This document shows positions 12,615 through 23,548 of a stretch of 64,000 bases of DNA, one piece after another. This DNA is from Dugong dugon (lineage: Eukaryota > Chordata > Mammalia > Sirenia > Dugongidae). The notes beneath the pieces are model-generated. The model was not told the origin of the DNA and made no database searches. It saw only the letters and a program-made list of their open reading frames with translations. Where the stretch lies: contig CM057475.1 in assembly GCA_030035585.1 (NCBI GenBank), positions 7,172,100 through 7,236,099 of the forward strand, read 5' to 3'. Positions within the stretch are counted from its first letter, which is position 1; every line of letters begins with the position of its first letter. The translations under genes and the position numbers were made by a program.

Positions 12615-13648
12615 TTTTTTTCTTTTTTCTTTTTTTTGGTTCTGAAGAGATGAGCAGCGGCTTTGTCTTCAACACAACTTCCTAATCATATGGTTTGAAC
12701 CTCCCTCTGAGCTGACAAGGCGTATGTCTCCCTCTCAGAGTTAGTGTTGAAGAAGCCTTCTGAAGATGTTCTTTCAGGCCTGCCTGCCCTGACATTGGGT
12801 GGACAGACAAGGGCCCTGGGAGCTGTGCTGAGGCCGTCCTGGGGTGCGCAGGGGGGTCCTCACTTGCTAGGCATCAGGGCACAGGTGGCAAGGGTCTGCG
12901 TGTGTCCCGGCAACCACAGACGCCTCCCAACAACCACAGGTGTGTCAGTGGATGGGGCAGCCTGTGCAGCAGTAAGCTCCCCATCAGAGAGAGGGTTCGA
13001 GCAAAAGGTGAATGGTAGTTTGTCAGGAAAGGTTTTCAGCACTCTATGGGAGGTGAGGGTCTAAAAAAGGCCCTATTCAAATCTACAATGTAGAGATTGT
13101 ATAACTGTGAGTGCACACACACGCGCACGCACACACACAGACAATAGTACATCTCCTAGAGGCACCATTTGCATATATGGCCATGTATGCAGATCTATCC
13201 GGAGAGTCTAGGTAAAAATAGACTCTGGCCTCAATTTCAGGAAGGCAAAAATGTGACAAATGGAGCAGACACTAAGGAAGAAATGAAATTGGCCTTTCGG
13301 AGATACAGACTTTCTTTGCCCTGTCCCAGCCTGTGTTTCTTTGTCGATGAGGAATAACAATAACTAAGGTTAAACCAATAATCACAAGCCCAAAGGTGCA
13401 GCTCTCAGGTGTACAGGCCCGAGGATCCCAGTCACTGAAACACATCTCTGCAGGCCGTCAACTGCTTCCAGGCACAACCTGGACCATCAAACTCATCCTC
13501 CTTCTTCCTGCCAGTCTCAGAGTCTATTTCCAGGAAGGCAGGCAGGTCCAGATGGACCAACTGGACCCCAGCCAGGAGCTCATCTCACAGAGCCAGAATG
13601 CTGGTGAGCTGGCAGGAGGCCAGGCCTGGGCAGCCCTGGGGTCCTTAC
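12615..13648. other. Intron between exons 16 and 17, mostly unassigned
   Basis: After a T-rich tract the stretch is GC-moderate, with short ORFs on both strands that lack recognisable domains. A mixed CA/CG dinucleotide repeat lies at about 13109-13140. No splice-flanked coding block was found. Confidence 0.5.
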
Positions 13649-13806
13649 CACCATGATGTGCTCTGTGATGAAGAGAAGGATGTGTCTGGGGTCAGCTGTG
13701 AACATCCCACTGTGCAGCTTCTCCACCAGCTTCTGGGTGAAGTAGGAGATGTTGGTGAGGGATGGAGCAGCAGCAGCTTCTGCATTCGGCTGAGGCTCCT
13801 TACCAC
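13649..13806 (-). CDS. WDFY4: WDFY4 exon 16 of window
   Basis: 158-nt exon, phase 1 in, phase 0 out; acceptor ccaccctag, donor gtaagg. It encodes GGKEPQPNAEAAAAPSLTNI, then SYFTQKLVEKLHSGMFTADP and RHILLFITEHIMV. A second GTRAGG-like donor register is not available in frame. The FTQKLVEKL and ILLF blocks are strongly conserved. Confidence 0.95.
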
Positions 13807-14875
13807 CTAGGGTGGGGAGAAGACCAAGACTGAGAAGTCACCTCTCTCAGTAACGAGATTGCTCTCAAACACAGAGACTTGCACACGTAGAAGAAGCCCA
13901 CTAAATGAACATTTATTTGAAATAATTGATCCTGAGTGATCTGGTCAGCGATGTAAAGCCAAGTGGGGAGATGGCAAGTGAGGGGGGGCATTTCCTCCAG
14001 TGGCCATCCAGGAGGAGGGTGGGGGTGAATGTAAGGTAAATGGTAAATGAGAAGGCGGCATGGAGACCTAGGACCTTCCGCTGCGCTGGGCAGGAGTAAA
14101 GCTGTTGTCTCACTGCCAACCATCATGGCGGCACTGTGCTCCGACATGTATGTGGCCATCTTGTCGACCCTCACAACAATCCTACAACCTAGATCAGCTG
14201 TTAGCTTCACTCTGCGGGGCCAGGCCCTGGTCCAGAGTTTCCTGCCCTCCAGGGAGAGAGGCAAGATGCGAACCCACAGCTAGGCTTTCGTAGTATGCTC
14301 TCCATCATCCTCCAGATACCCCACAAGAAAGACCACAAAGTGAAAGTCACAGGATTGTGGGGTGTGCTGGAGTCTGGAAGACGAGTTACGTCGGTAGGGA
14401 TTTCTATGGCTCATAAACCACAGAAAGGGCTTTTGTTTAATCGGGTCAAGAAGGTACGGCTGCCCTGGAATTAAGCCTTCTGGATGAAGCCTCAGCCTTA
14501 AATTCTCAGGGGCAACCAAGTCTTCATCCAGGTTCCTTTTTAAAAAACACTTTCTGAGTCCCTGTTCTGTGTCGGAGCAGTAGGATCAAAGAGGAAATCA
14601 CTGAGCAGAAGAACACCACACTCCAGTTAAAGTCTTGACTTCCCTTTTGGGAAGGAGTCAAATTTCTGCTGAAGCTAGAGAAGACACTTCAGCTCAGAGG
14701 ACAGAGAACTTTCTATCTCAGAGCAGCCCGGAGACTCAGGTGGAGGGCACCATCGGATGGCTCCAGGGTTCTAATAATCCTCTAAGGTGTGAAGCTGTGG
14801 CTGGCAGGACACTCTTGCTTTCCTGTTCTGCTGCCATTAGCCACGTGTCAGAAGGGGTAGGGGCCTGCCACTCAC
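13807..14875. other. Intron between exons 15 and 16, unassigned
   Basis: Roughly 1.1 kb without a repeat I can name. A 154-codon minus-strand ORF (13800-14264) overlaps the splice acceptor of exon 16 and has no recognisable protein; I treat it as chance. Confidence 0.5.
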
Positions 14876-14990
14876 CTCCCAGTACCGGCGCATTGCCTTC
14901 ACTCATAATGTGAAATATCTCCATGGTGGAGAGCAGGACCTCAGACTGGAAGTCTCGCTTCTGTTGGCCAGTGGCACTGTCAGGAGAAGC
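14876..14990 (-). CDS. WDFY4: WDFY4 exon 15 of window
   Basis: 115-nt exon, phase 0 in, phase 1 out; acceptor gtgcttccag, donor gtgagt. It encodes ASPDSATGQQKRDFQSEVLL, then STMEIFHIMSEGNAPVLG. The QQKRDFQSEVLLS core matches human; the end of the exon is variable. Confidence 0.94.
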
Positions 14991-15289
14991 CTGGAAGCAC
15001 AGCACAGGGCTGAGTCAGCAGCCACACAGTCATTGTGTCCACTCAGGCAGTGGCTGCTGCTGCCCACCAGGTCCCTTGCCTGCCTCTGCACCCTTCCCTC
15101 AGCTGCCATGAGCATGGGCTGCTCACAGCTCACCACTGCCCCCCTACTGCGGCACTGGCCTCTGCTGACCAAACTGCCTCACCCAGCAGGTGACACCCAC
15201 TTCCTAGGGTGAGGGGCTGGGGAGCCCCCAGCCAATGACCACCTGGAAGGTGCTTCCACGTGGGGCCAACCCTGTGGCCCAGGTAGCAC

Positions 15290-15480
15290 ATGTGTGGTCC
15301 CTTGGGACCAGGCTGCAGCCAGTCTCCAGCTGGGACCACCTCTTGGTTAGCCTTTCCCCTGCCCACTCTGGCTTCCCCATCTCCTTCTCCTGAGAGCACC
15401 CTGCCCCTCAATAAATAACTTCCACAAAGTCCCGCCTCGGCCTCTGTTTCCAGGGACTCTGGCTAAGACCTGCCCTAACC
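15290..15480 (+). repeat. ERVL-type LTR 3' fragment (probable)
   Basis: Ends with a polyadenylation-type segment: ctgagagcaccctgcccctc, then aataaataacttcc, and a terminal gggactctggctaagac. This is the layout of LTR16/LTR33-type ERVL long terminal repeats. The 5' part cannot be delimited. Confidence 0.4.
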
Positions 15481-15661
15481 TATCTATTTGCCAGTTGCTT
15501 GCTGAGCTCTCGGTCACTCAGGGTCTGTGGTTCAGGAGGACCCCTCCCCACCACAGCTGTAGGCTGAGCCAGCACCTAAGACCTTGGCTCTGTGCTGTCC
15601 CCTCACCCGCCCCCAGGCCTCCCCCACAGCACATGGCTGAGCAAGGCTCCTTGCGACCCAC

Positions 15662-15850
15662 CTCCAGGAGCACCTCCAGTGGCAGCCACTGCTTGGAGGA
15701 GGAAGCCGACTTCAGGAGCCCCCTCAAGACAAGCTTTGTAAACATCCTCAGCTGCTTCCGAGCAGGAGCCTGGAGCTCCTCTGCAGTGCTGTGACCTTCG
15801 GCCGCAGCCCCAGGACTCCCAGCATTCCAGGTGGACTCAGCCATGGCCCC
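15662..15850 (-). CDS. WDFY4: WDFY4 exon 14 of window
   Basis: 189-nt exon, 63 codons, phase 0 at both ends; acceptor tgtctttgag, donor gtgggt. It encodes GAMAESTWNAGSPGAAAEGH, then STAEELQAPARKQLRMFTKL, VLRGLLKSASSSKQWLPLEV and LLE. The Ala/Gly/Glu-rich first half is a poorly conserved linker; compared with the human protein as I recall it, about four residues are missing between QAP and RKQLR. The second half is conserved. Confidence 0.94.
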
Positions 15851-15929
15851 CTCAAAGACAAGAGAACCCCAATATGTGTGGCCTGCCCTGCCTCAGAGTC
15901 TTTTCATGTCTACCTCTGAGGTCTGCACA

Positions 15930-16270
15930 GGTGGGGTGGTCATCACAACCATTTAACAGGTAAGGAAACTGAGGGTCCAAGGAGTGAGGTGGCTTGCCCC
16001 AAGTCTCACGGCTTATAAAGTGGCCCGTGGGCTCTCTGGACCCGAGACAAGCTGGTGTCACGGAAAGAAGCTAAGCCACGGAATCTCAGAGGCCTGCGGT
16101 GCTCAGAGAGGAAGCCCATAAGTGCCCTGGGCAAGTTGCTTCACTCCTCTGCACCACGGCTTTTCATGGGTTAAATGGGGGTAATAAGAATGATATCACA
16201 AAGGATTTGTGAGAACGGAATGAAAGAGTAACGTATGTGGCCCATGTCCAGCAGCTGGAATACGGTCAAA
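15930..16270 (+). repeat. Two MIR fragments
   Basis: 15930-16030 has aggtaaggaaactgagggtc, the MIR core; 16090-16270 has ccctgggcaagttgcttcac and taaatgggggtaataagaat, also MIR. Both are in sense orientation. Confidence 0.7.
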
Positions 16271-16589
16271 AGAGGTGGGTTTCTGTCTTCTGGTGGAGAT
16301 CTCACCCTTCCTGCCTGGTTAGGCCCAGCTGATGCTGATAGACAGGACCCTCAGGTGAGAAAGATGGAAAAGGAGGACTTCAGTGAGCTCTTTCATTTAA
16401 GTCCCTACAGTGCTCTGGATTCACTTCCTCCCTTTGTATTTATAAAAACATTGGGAAACAAATGAGACAGGAATCCTTGCCTGGGTACATCCAGGAGGGA
16501 ATGGAGGTGCTGGGAGGCCAAATGACACATCCAAGGACACATGGCCGGGGATTCTTGACTCCCAGCCCCGTGAACTTTTCACGGCAGTT

Positions 16590-16810
16590 CTGCCGGCACC
16601 TCCCTCTGCTCATTCATAAAATTAATGCAGCCGTTCTTAATTAAGCCATAAAGTGAATTTAATGGTACCTAAGGGAGTAGTGACTGCATTAATTAGCTCC
16701 GGGTGGCCTTGACTGGCAAGATGCCATATAAATTCAGAGCAAATCAAAGCCTTTTGACCAGCCATCTGCATGAACAGGGTCTGTCGCATTTTCTGTACAA
16801 CAAAGCTTGC
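16590..16810. promoter_or_regulatory. Candidate conserved non-coding element
   Basis: An intronic block that matches no repeat I know and has balanced, non-decayed composition with clustered homeodomain-type ATTA/TTAAT words (cataaaattaatgcagcc, cttaattaagccataaag, gcattaattagctccggg). This look is typical of conserved non-coding elements, but conservation cannot be seen from one sequence. Low confidence. Confidence 0.25.
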
Positions 16811-17429
16811 TGAGGAGCAAACTCGGAGCTGGAACAAGTAAGGACGGGAGAGAAGAGCTTTGGATTTGGAGCCAGGGACACCAAGATGGAGCCTGGCTCT
16901 GCTGCGGTCGGCTGGGTAGGTGACTTTGGGCCAGGCCCTCCCCTGGCCAAAAACTGTTGACCTTCCGTGGGGAGGAAGAGCCCAGGGTCAGAGTGTGTGT
17001 GCAGCTGCTGGTGGGAAGCCAGCTGGAACCCAACTCAGCAGATGGTGTGCTTTGACTGTGGGTGTGAGGGGCAGAGGTGGGGATTTGGGTTGAGGATGTC
17101 AGTCAGGACTCCAACTCCTACAAGACCGGTGTTGGGGGATGGTGACAGGGAGCCTGTAGGATTTTCCTTCCTCCCTGCCAGGCCCAGTGGCTGCACTGCC
17201 TCTGTGTGCAGGTCCCACCCTCACCCCGTCCACTGCTGCCTGCAATGCCTTCCTTCGCTCTTGATTGCATCTCCCACCTCTTACTTTTCTAGAATGCTCC
17301 TAGAAACATTAGTTGATATCAATCCATCAAACTATTTTAAAACCATTTTATCTTTTTGCAAATCTTCTAGTCTTCATATTTAAATCTTTTTGTTAAAACT
17401 ATTCATAAATTTTATTTGCACTGGCTGTC

Positions 17430-17720
17430 ATGGAAAGGACTTGGGCTTTGGGTGAGAGGTTTAAATCTTGACTCTGTCATTTGTTAACCACATGAAACAT
17501 GGCATATTTCATTCTTACAAACTTTTTGTGAGGCAAGTCTTACCATCCCCATTTAACCTGAGGACACTGGTCAGCACCACTTTGTCCCTGTGAATTTCAG
17601 TTTCCTCTTAATGACACCAACTTCAAAGGGTGGATATGATGGTGAACTCTCCAGGCATATGCTAAGGGCAGGCTCAGGACTGACACATCCTAGGTGTTCA
17701 GTGGACAGTAGGTATTCAGT
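17430..17720 (+). repeat. MIR-like fragments
   Basis: Contains gggtgagaggtttaaatctt and gactctgtcatttgttaacc, then ttgtgaggcaagtcttacca, in the order expected of MIR, but diverged. Confidence 0.5.
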
Positions 17721-17770
17721 GAACATGAACAGAAGCTGTCACCACAAATACACACCTGGAAAGAAATTAC

Positions 17771-17962
17771 TCACTGCCGTTGATCAATTCCAGCTCATAG
17801 CAGCCCTACAGGACAGAGCAGAACTGCCCCACAGGGTTTCCAAGGCTGTAATCTTTACAAGCAGACTGCCATGTCTTTCTCCTGCAGAGCCGCTGGTGGG
17901 TTTGAACTGCTGACCTTTCTGTTAGCAGCCAAGCACTTTAAAAACTATACCACCAGGGTTCG
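17771..17962 (-). repeat. AfroSINE, minus strand
   Basis: Plus strand reads tgatcaattccagctcatag, ccacagggtttccaaggctg, gtgggtttgaactgctgacc and taccaccagggttc, the reverse complement of an AfroSINE with complete head. Confidence 0.88.
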
Positions 17963-18300
17963 GAAAGAGATTAGCTAAGTGCATATTCATTCACTCATTA
18001 GGTCATTTAGCAAATACTTAATGGCGCAACCACTACATGCCCAGCACTAACCTTGGTACATACTGAAGATACTCTACTTAACGTTTTTGTCTTTCTGGTA
18101 TGTTCCTTTAGCTACAGTCATCAATTTGCAGACAGGCATTACTAGCTCACTCTCCCTCTCTGGGGCTTGGCTTCCTAATCTACAAAGGTGGGAGTGGACA
18201 AGTAGATTTCTGCCCTCCCTTCTATACTTGACTTTCTCAGGCTTTGTGCACAATAATTGCTCAGTCCTCTTCACTACTGAGAACTGTGTTAAGATACCCA

Positions 18301-18472
18301 GTCTTGTCTGTCCCAGGCCCCACACCCTAGCCATGTCATTCCAGGCCCCAGGCCCCAGCCTTGTCCGTCCCAGGCCCCACGCCCCAGCCTTGTCCGTCCC
18401 AGGCCCCACGCCCCAGCCTTGTCCGTCCCAGGCCCCATGCCCCAGCCTTGTCCGGCCCAGGCCCCACTTGCA
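18301..18472. repeat. GC-rich 29-bp minisatellite
   Basis: About six tandem copies of a 29-bp unit built on cttgtccgtcccaggccccac plus gccccagc. Central copies are almost identical and keep CpG; the first two are diverged. As 29 is not a multiple of 3, the unit is read in all frames, giving the long ORFs at 18087-18644 and 18074-18502, which are not genes. Confidence 0.93.
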
Positions 18473-18479
18473 GCACAGG

Positions 18480-19160
18480 CCCTCAGGCTCAGGGATGGCC
18501 ACTGTTCCAGTTTCGTCTCCTGCTCTCCTCTCAGCTCCCAGGTGCTTTCTATCCTTTCCTAGTCACATGATGGTCCTGTCTCAGCCTTACCCTGTCACCT
18601 GCTGGGGCTGGTTCTCACCTCAAAATCATACCCTATTTCCATAACCCTTTCTCTAACTCCAACACTCATGCCTTTGTCCCAACACTCAAGTCAGTTTCTG
18701 CCCTCCCTGGTCTGAGCAAAGCCCTCCAACTGAAAGGAAGCAGGGTGTCATCATCTGAGGGTCCTGAAAACAAAAGAAACCAGGACACCCTTCCTCTATT
18801 GTCCCCCACCCCCTGTTTCCTTGCACTGGAAAAGAGACAACCGGCTTCTTGGAATGAGATTGGTTATTTCACACTATCAGTGCACGAGTATTCTATATAG
18901 AATTGGACTTGATCTATCATCAAATTTCTCATTACTGAGATTCCTAACAACTCAAAAAGTTATTGAATCTCAGAGCTGAAAATGACCTCAAGTTGCATCG
19001 TAGCCAAGAAAAGGAAAATTACTCAAGCTGTTTACTTAATGTTCCAGTCAAGTTGCCTTACAAAGTATTTTAATTTGCGGGGCTGGGCAGGGAGTTCTGC
19101 TTCCCCTGTTGGAGAATGAGGAAATACACCCCTGCTCTCACTGGGGCAGAGCAGGGGCAG
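18480..19160. other. Intron 3' of exon 13, unassigned
   Basis: No repeat or coding block is recognised between the minisatellite and exon 13. Confidence 0.45.
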
Positions 19161-19167
19161 GTCCTAC

Positions 19168-19332
19168 CTTCTGCATTCCCAGAGGGAAGGTGACCGCAGC
19201 CAAGGTCTGGAGAAACTCCAGGGCATGCCACATAGGGTCCTGGGAGTAGGCGCCGTGGACGAGGCCCAGGAACTGCAGCACGCTGGCCGGGAAGCTCTGT
19301 TCCCAGATGTCATCTTCAGAATCTGCTGAGGG
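19168..19332 (-). CDS. WDFY4: WDFY4 exon 13 of window
   Basis: 165-nt exon, 55 codons, phase 0 at both ends; acceptor tgtccttag, donor gtagga. It encodes PSADSEDDIWEQSFPASVLQ, then FLGLVHGAYSQDPMWHALEF and LQTLAAVTFPLGMQK. The minus-strand ORF spanning 19164-19388 reads it in a different frame and is a shadow. Confidence 0.94.
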
Positions 19333-19526
19333 CTAAGGACACACTTCATGAGAGGGTGAGGCATGGAGCATGACTCAAGGCTGCACAACTAAGTGAGAGC
19401 AATTGAAACCTGGAAGAAGACCTTTTCTCTGAGACTTTGAACAAGACACATTATTGCAAGACATCTAAGGATATGGGTCAACACAGGATACTGGCTAACA
19501 CATGGGGAGTGGTTTAATACATGTAC

Positions 19527-19585
19527 AGTTCAACTCTGACCCACATGGCATCACCATAAATCAGTGTCAATAGCAACTGGTTTTG
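19527..19585 (+). repeat. AfroSINE 3' remnant
   Basis: Only the terminal part remains: caactctgacccacatggca, caccataaatcagtgtcaat and agcaactggtttt. It abuts a second SINE. Confidence 0.7.
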
Positions 19586-19586
19586 G

Positions 19587-19773
19587 GGAGTCCCTGGCTG
19601 GTCTAACGGGTAACAGCCTTGGCTGCTAACTGAAAGACTGGAGGTTCAAGTCCACCCAAAGGTGCCCTGCAAGAAAGGCCTGGTGATCTACTTCCAAAAA
19701 ATCAGCCATTATGAACTCTGTGAAGCACAGTTCTACTCTGACACACACAGGGTTGACTGGAGGGCAACTGGTT
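19587..19773 (+). repeat. AfroSINE (long-body type), plus strand
   Basis: Complete: gagtccctggctggtctaac, the head ggctgctaactgaaagactg, the body gaaaggcctggtgatctact and the end agggcaactggtt. It is inserted directly behind an older SINE remnant. Confidence 0.9.
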
Positions 19774-19779
19774 ATAATA

Positions 19780-19985
19780 TGTACAACCACTGTTCTAAGG
19801 GCTTTATACATATTACTCTTCTTACCTTCACAACAACCTCTGAGGAAGGTGTTATGTTTACCCCTATTTTACAGATGAGAAAACTGAAGCACAGAGAGGT
19901 TAAGTAACTTGCCAAAGGTCACCCTGTGGGTAAGGGGCAGAGTCAGGAATGGACCCCAGGCAGGGCAGCCTGGCTGTAAATTCCG
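19780..19985 (+). repeat. MIR SINE
   Basis: Excellent MIR core: attttacagatgagaaaact, gaagcacagagaggttaagt and aacttgccaaaggtcaccct. Confidence 0.85.
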
Positions 19986-19999
19986 GCTGTCTTCCCTGT

Positions 20000-20915
20000 A
20001 TGGCCTCTATGGGATTGGACATGCCCTCATATGCACAAGGAACTTGACCATTAGGGTTAACCCCTGTTTTCCCCAGTCGGTGCTGATGCTCTTAGCTATA
20101 GTTTCTGCCCTGGCTAATACCTGGTAAACCCTGTCTAAGGTTGTCAGGGCTTGAGGTGCCCAATACCCACCAGCCAGGGGTATGGAATGAATCATGTTGC
20201 ATTGAGCCAGTACCAAGCCATCTGCTGTGGCCTGGGCACCTGATCACCCCTCTCTCCCGCCTGGCCTTGGCCACATGGCTTGGCCTCTGCCTTGAATCCC
20301 TGACTATGCTCCAGTGCCCTGCTGGAGCCCAGCTAGCTTGCTCAGCCCTTGCCCAGCCACTCTCTTCAGAGACCGACCCTGGCACCAATGGATCCAGCTG
20401 CTGTGTAGGGCCTAGTCTGTCCTAAATGAACAGCTGGAACTTGAAAACTGCCATCAGGACCATTCCCTGCATAGCCACACCAACGCCAAGGCTGAGTGAC
20501 ACTGAGCCTACTCCTGTGGACACTACAATGTGGACATTGGGCCCTTCCTTTGGGAGGCCAGTCACCCAGCTCCAGCCTCTCCCAGCTGTGGCTTCCTCAT
20601 TTTCCCACCAGCTTGCTGCTTGGTCCTTGTGCAGTCTGCTTGAGTTGGAACTTCTTGTTTACCAGGTAGCTAGCAAGTGCCTGGAACTGTGCCTCGCACT
20701 GGGAAACTTAAATCCAATTGTAGAAAGAAAGGCAATGCATATGGGACAACCAGAAAGCAGTCTACAACCACACTCAGGACACCAGGGAAACTCTGGTGTG
20801 GCTGCAGCAGGTGGGCAGAGAAGCACCGTTTTTGGTCATCTGCATCTGAGTTCTAATGCTAGCTCCACCATGTCCTTGCAGCTCAATATTAGGCACACAG
20901 GACTATGAGAGTTAA
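20000..20915. other. Intron, unassigned 0.9 kb
   Basis: GC-moderate sequence that I cannot assign to a repeat. It holds a 160-codon plus-strand ORF (20426-20908) with no recognisable domain, no Kozak or splice context and ordinary composition. I do not call it a gene. Confidence 0.45.
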
Positions 20916-20939
20916 GAGAGTTTTTTTTTTTTTTTCTGG

Positions 20940-21110
20940 AGTTAGTCTGCCTAGGTTAGAATCTTGCCTCTGCCACTTATTAAGAGTGCACTTTTGGACC
21001 AGTTGCTGAACCTCCATACAACTCCAGTTCCAACTACGTAAAGCAAGGATCATAATACAACCTATTTCATAAGGTTGTTGTGAGGATTAAAGGAGATATT
21101 TTAGTGATTC
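20940..21110 (+). repeat. MIR SINE
   Basis: Sense MIR: ctgcctaggttagaatcttg, ctctgccacttattaagagt and gttgttgtgaggattaaagg, following a T run at 20920-20934. Confidence 0.75.
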
Positions 21111-21459
21111 GTTCTTATTTTCATAGTGACTTTCAACTCGACAGCTACTAATAACATCAGCACAGAGTAAATACAGCAGAATCTGGGAGACAAGGTGAAA
21201 TGGGTAGGGGGCGTCAGATATAGAGGACTAGGACATTTGGAAGAGGAATTTGATATGATGTATCGGGCAACAGGGATCCCTGGAGGTTCTTACGCACAGC
21301 AGTGACCTGGATGCTATGCTAATTCTGAACACTCTGCCTCCACCACACCCTTGCTCTCCAACCTCCCTGGAGTGAGTTAGTCACAATAGCTTCCATTTCT
21401 ACATTAGTACAATGAGGATAATTCTGTCTATTTCAAAGTATTGTTGCACAGGCAGAATG

Positions 21460-21856
21460 ACTGAAATCATAATGTAACACATTGGCAAGGATGTGGAGCA
21501 ACCAGTGTTCTGCTAGAATAATCGCTAGTGAGAGTGTATACTGGCACATCTACTCTGGAGAACTATTTGACAATATCCATTAAAGCTAATCATGTGTATA
21601 CCTTATGACCCGTAATTTACTTTGGGTGTACACACAACAGAAAGGACTACATATGCCCACCAAAAGATACGTACAACAATGCTCGTAACAGCATCATTCA
21701 TAGTATTTTGAAACCAGGAACAACTCAGAATGGATACATAAATTGTCATGTATTACCACAATAGGCTACTACGCAACAATAAATAAGAATGAACTGCTGA
21801 TACACACAAACATGAGTGAATTCTGCAAACAGAATGATGAGTGAAAGAAGCCAGAC
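21460..21856 (+). repeat. Old L1 relic, left part (split)
   Basis: Shows the 3' end of an ancient L1 in sense: tggagaactatttgacaata, taacagcatcattcatagta, ctactacgcaacaataaata and gagtgaaagaagccagac. It continues after the inserted L1 at 30110 (cgaaagagtgatgccattgg, agctcaagaacaggcaaac), so the younger L1 split it. Confidence 0.8.
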
Positions 21857-23317
21857 GTGGGAGGAGGGGCCACAAGATAGCGGAGTAGTCAGATGCTTCG
21901 TGTTGTCCCTCTAACAACAAAGACCCAAGAAAACAAGTAAATGGGATATATATGACAATCTAGGAAACCTAAGTATCAAAGAAAAAGCTAAGGAATCAGA
22001 CTGAGCAACAGGTGGAAGGAAAGATAGTTCAAAAACAGCAGAAACAGAGAATTACAGATCCCCAGTGTCCTGCTAGCAGAAACTGCACAGTGTGGACAGT
22101 TGAGACAAGCAGCACCATCCCCAGCCGAAACCCATCCCATCTGGTGCAGTTAAGCAGCAGCAACTCTGCACACACCCCCAGAGTCAGCCAGGAGTGATTC
22201 CAGTCCTGCAAAGGTTAAGTGCACACACTCAACCCACCACACACACCCCAGCGCCCCCACCAGAGCTCCAAAGCCCAAGGTGCACTCCCTCCCCTTCTCC
22301 CATCCGCCTCCCCACCCCGACACCAGTCCAACAGCATTCAACACTGCCACACCCCCTAAGCCGAGAACTCTCAGCCTGGTTCGAGACACCCATCTCTTCA
22401 CCTAGCCACTGGTGCAGGGGGTCCAGGGACTTGCAGCATCCTCCACCCCCTCCAATCACTTGCACCAGTGCCTTGCTGGCCAAGCCAGCACAGCACAGCC
22501 ATATTAGGACAAGGTGGGCAGCATTCCCAGCTGAAGCCTACTTCACCTGTAGCAGCTAAGTGGGAGCTGTAGACCTGTGGAATTCACCAATGCCCCGCCC
22601 CCTAAGATGGAAGCTCAATCACCCATGCTGTAGGCCTGAGGGTCAGCAGTACTGCCCACTCCATCCAGCTGCCCACAACAGGGGCCTGAGGACTTGGTGG
22701 CATCCCCCAATAGCTCCAGCCAATGGCACCAGGTACCCAAGGACCAGCTGCACAACCTCCCCCACAATGCTCTCTAGCAGACAGTGGCATGCCCTCTAAC
22801 CAGCTAACCGTGGGGAGTTGACAGCCCCTTGTCTCGCCTACCCCCGAATCACCCCCTACTGCAACTGGAGGCTTGTGCCTGCTCTGAACACTGCCACACA
22901 GCCCTGCCTGCCCCAGGACTGTTGATGAGAGTCTCCGCACCACCTACCCAGTGACCAACAAACTGTACACCTTCTCCCTGACCATTCGGTAAGCAGCGGA
23001 GTACACACACAACACTCAACCCAATGACAAGGAAGAACACCCTCTGCACCTACGGCCAGGTGACCAGCAGGACAGATATATCACCTCACCAAAAATGCCA
23101 TCTACATCCTCAGCAATCCCACAAGAACAGCGAACAGGGACCCATGCTCATACACCTAGCCACTGCTCCACCCACCCAGAGACAGGAGGTGACAGGTTCA
23201 GTGTGGCCAGATTAGCAATGAGAGTAGCACATATGCCCAGTCTACTCAGATATAACAAAACAAAAGTTCAGGATTCAGTAAACAAACCTAAAATAAATAA
23301 ATAAATACAACTTCTAG

Positions 23318-23548
23318 ATGACTCGGATACAACACACAATAGCAAATCACATGAAGAAGCAGGACAAGATGGTTCCAGCAAGTGACCAAAATAAAGAACC
23401 AGAAAACCTTCTGAAGGAAGAAAAGGCTATGGAATTACCTGATAAAGAATTCAAAACACTAATATACAGGGCTCTCCAAGAGATGAAGAAAGAGATCAGG
23501 GAAAACACAGACAAAATCAAGGAAAACACAGACAAAGCAATAGAATAA
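23318..23548 (+). pseudogene. L1 ORF1 N-terminal fragment
   Basis: 76 codons, rich in Lys and Glu, ending at a premature stop. ELPDKEFKTLIYRALQEMKK and EIRENTDKIKENTDKAIE are the L1 ORF1 N-terminal and start of the coiled coil. The coding sequence continues beyond the stop in the DNA. Confidence 0.85.

Noticed and set aside
18074-18644. Long ORFs on both strands (142 and 185 codons)
   Set aside because: They run through the 29-bp minisatellite and have no domain, start context or splice structure.
20426-20908. 160-codon plus-strand ORF in an intron
   Set aside because: No recognisable family, no partner exons; chance ORF in GC-moderate DNA is sufficient explanation.
22194-22943. Several Pro/Cys-rich ORFs
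   Set aside because: They lie in the GC-rich 5' UTR of the plus-strand L1.
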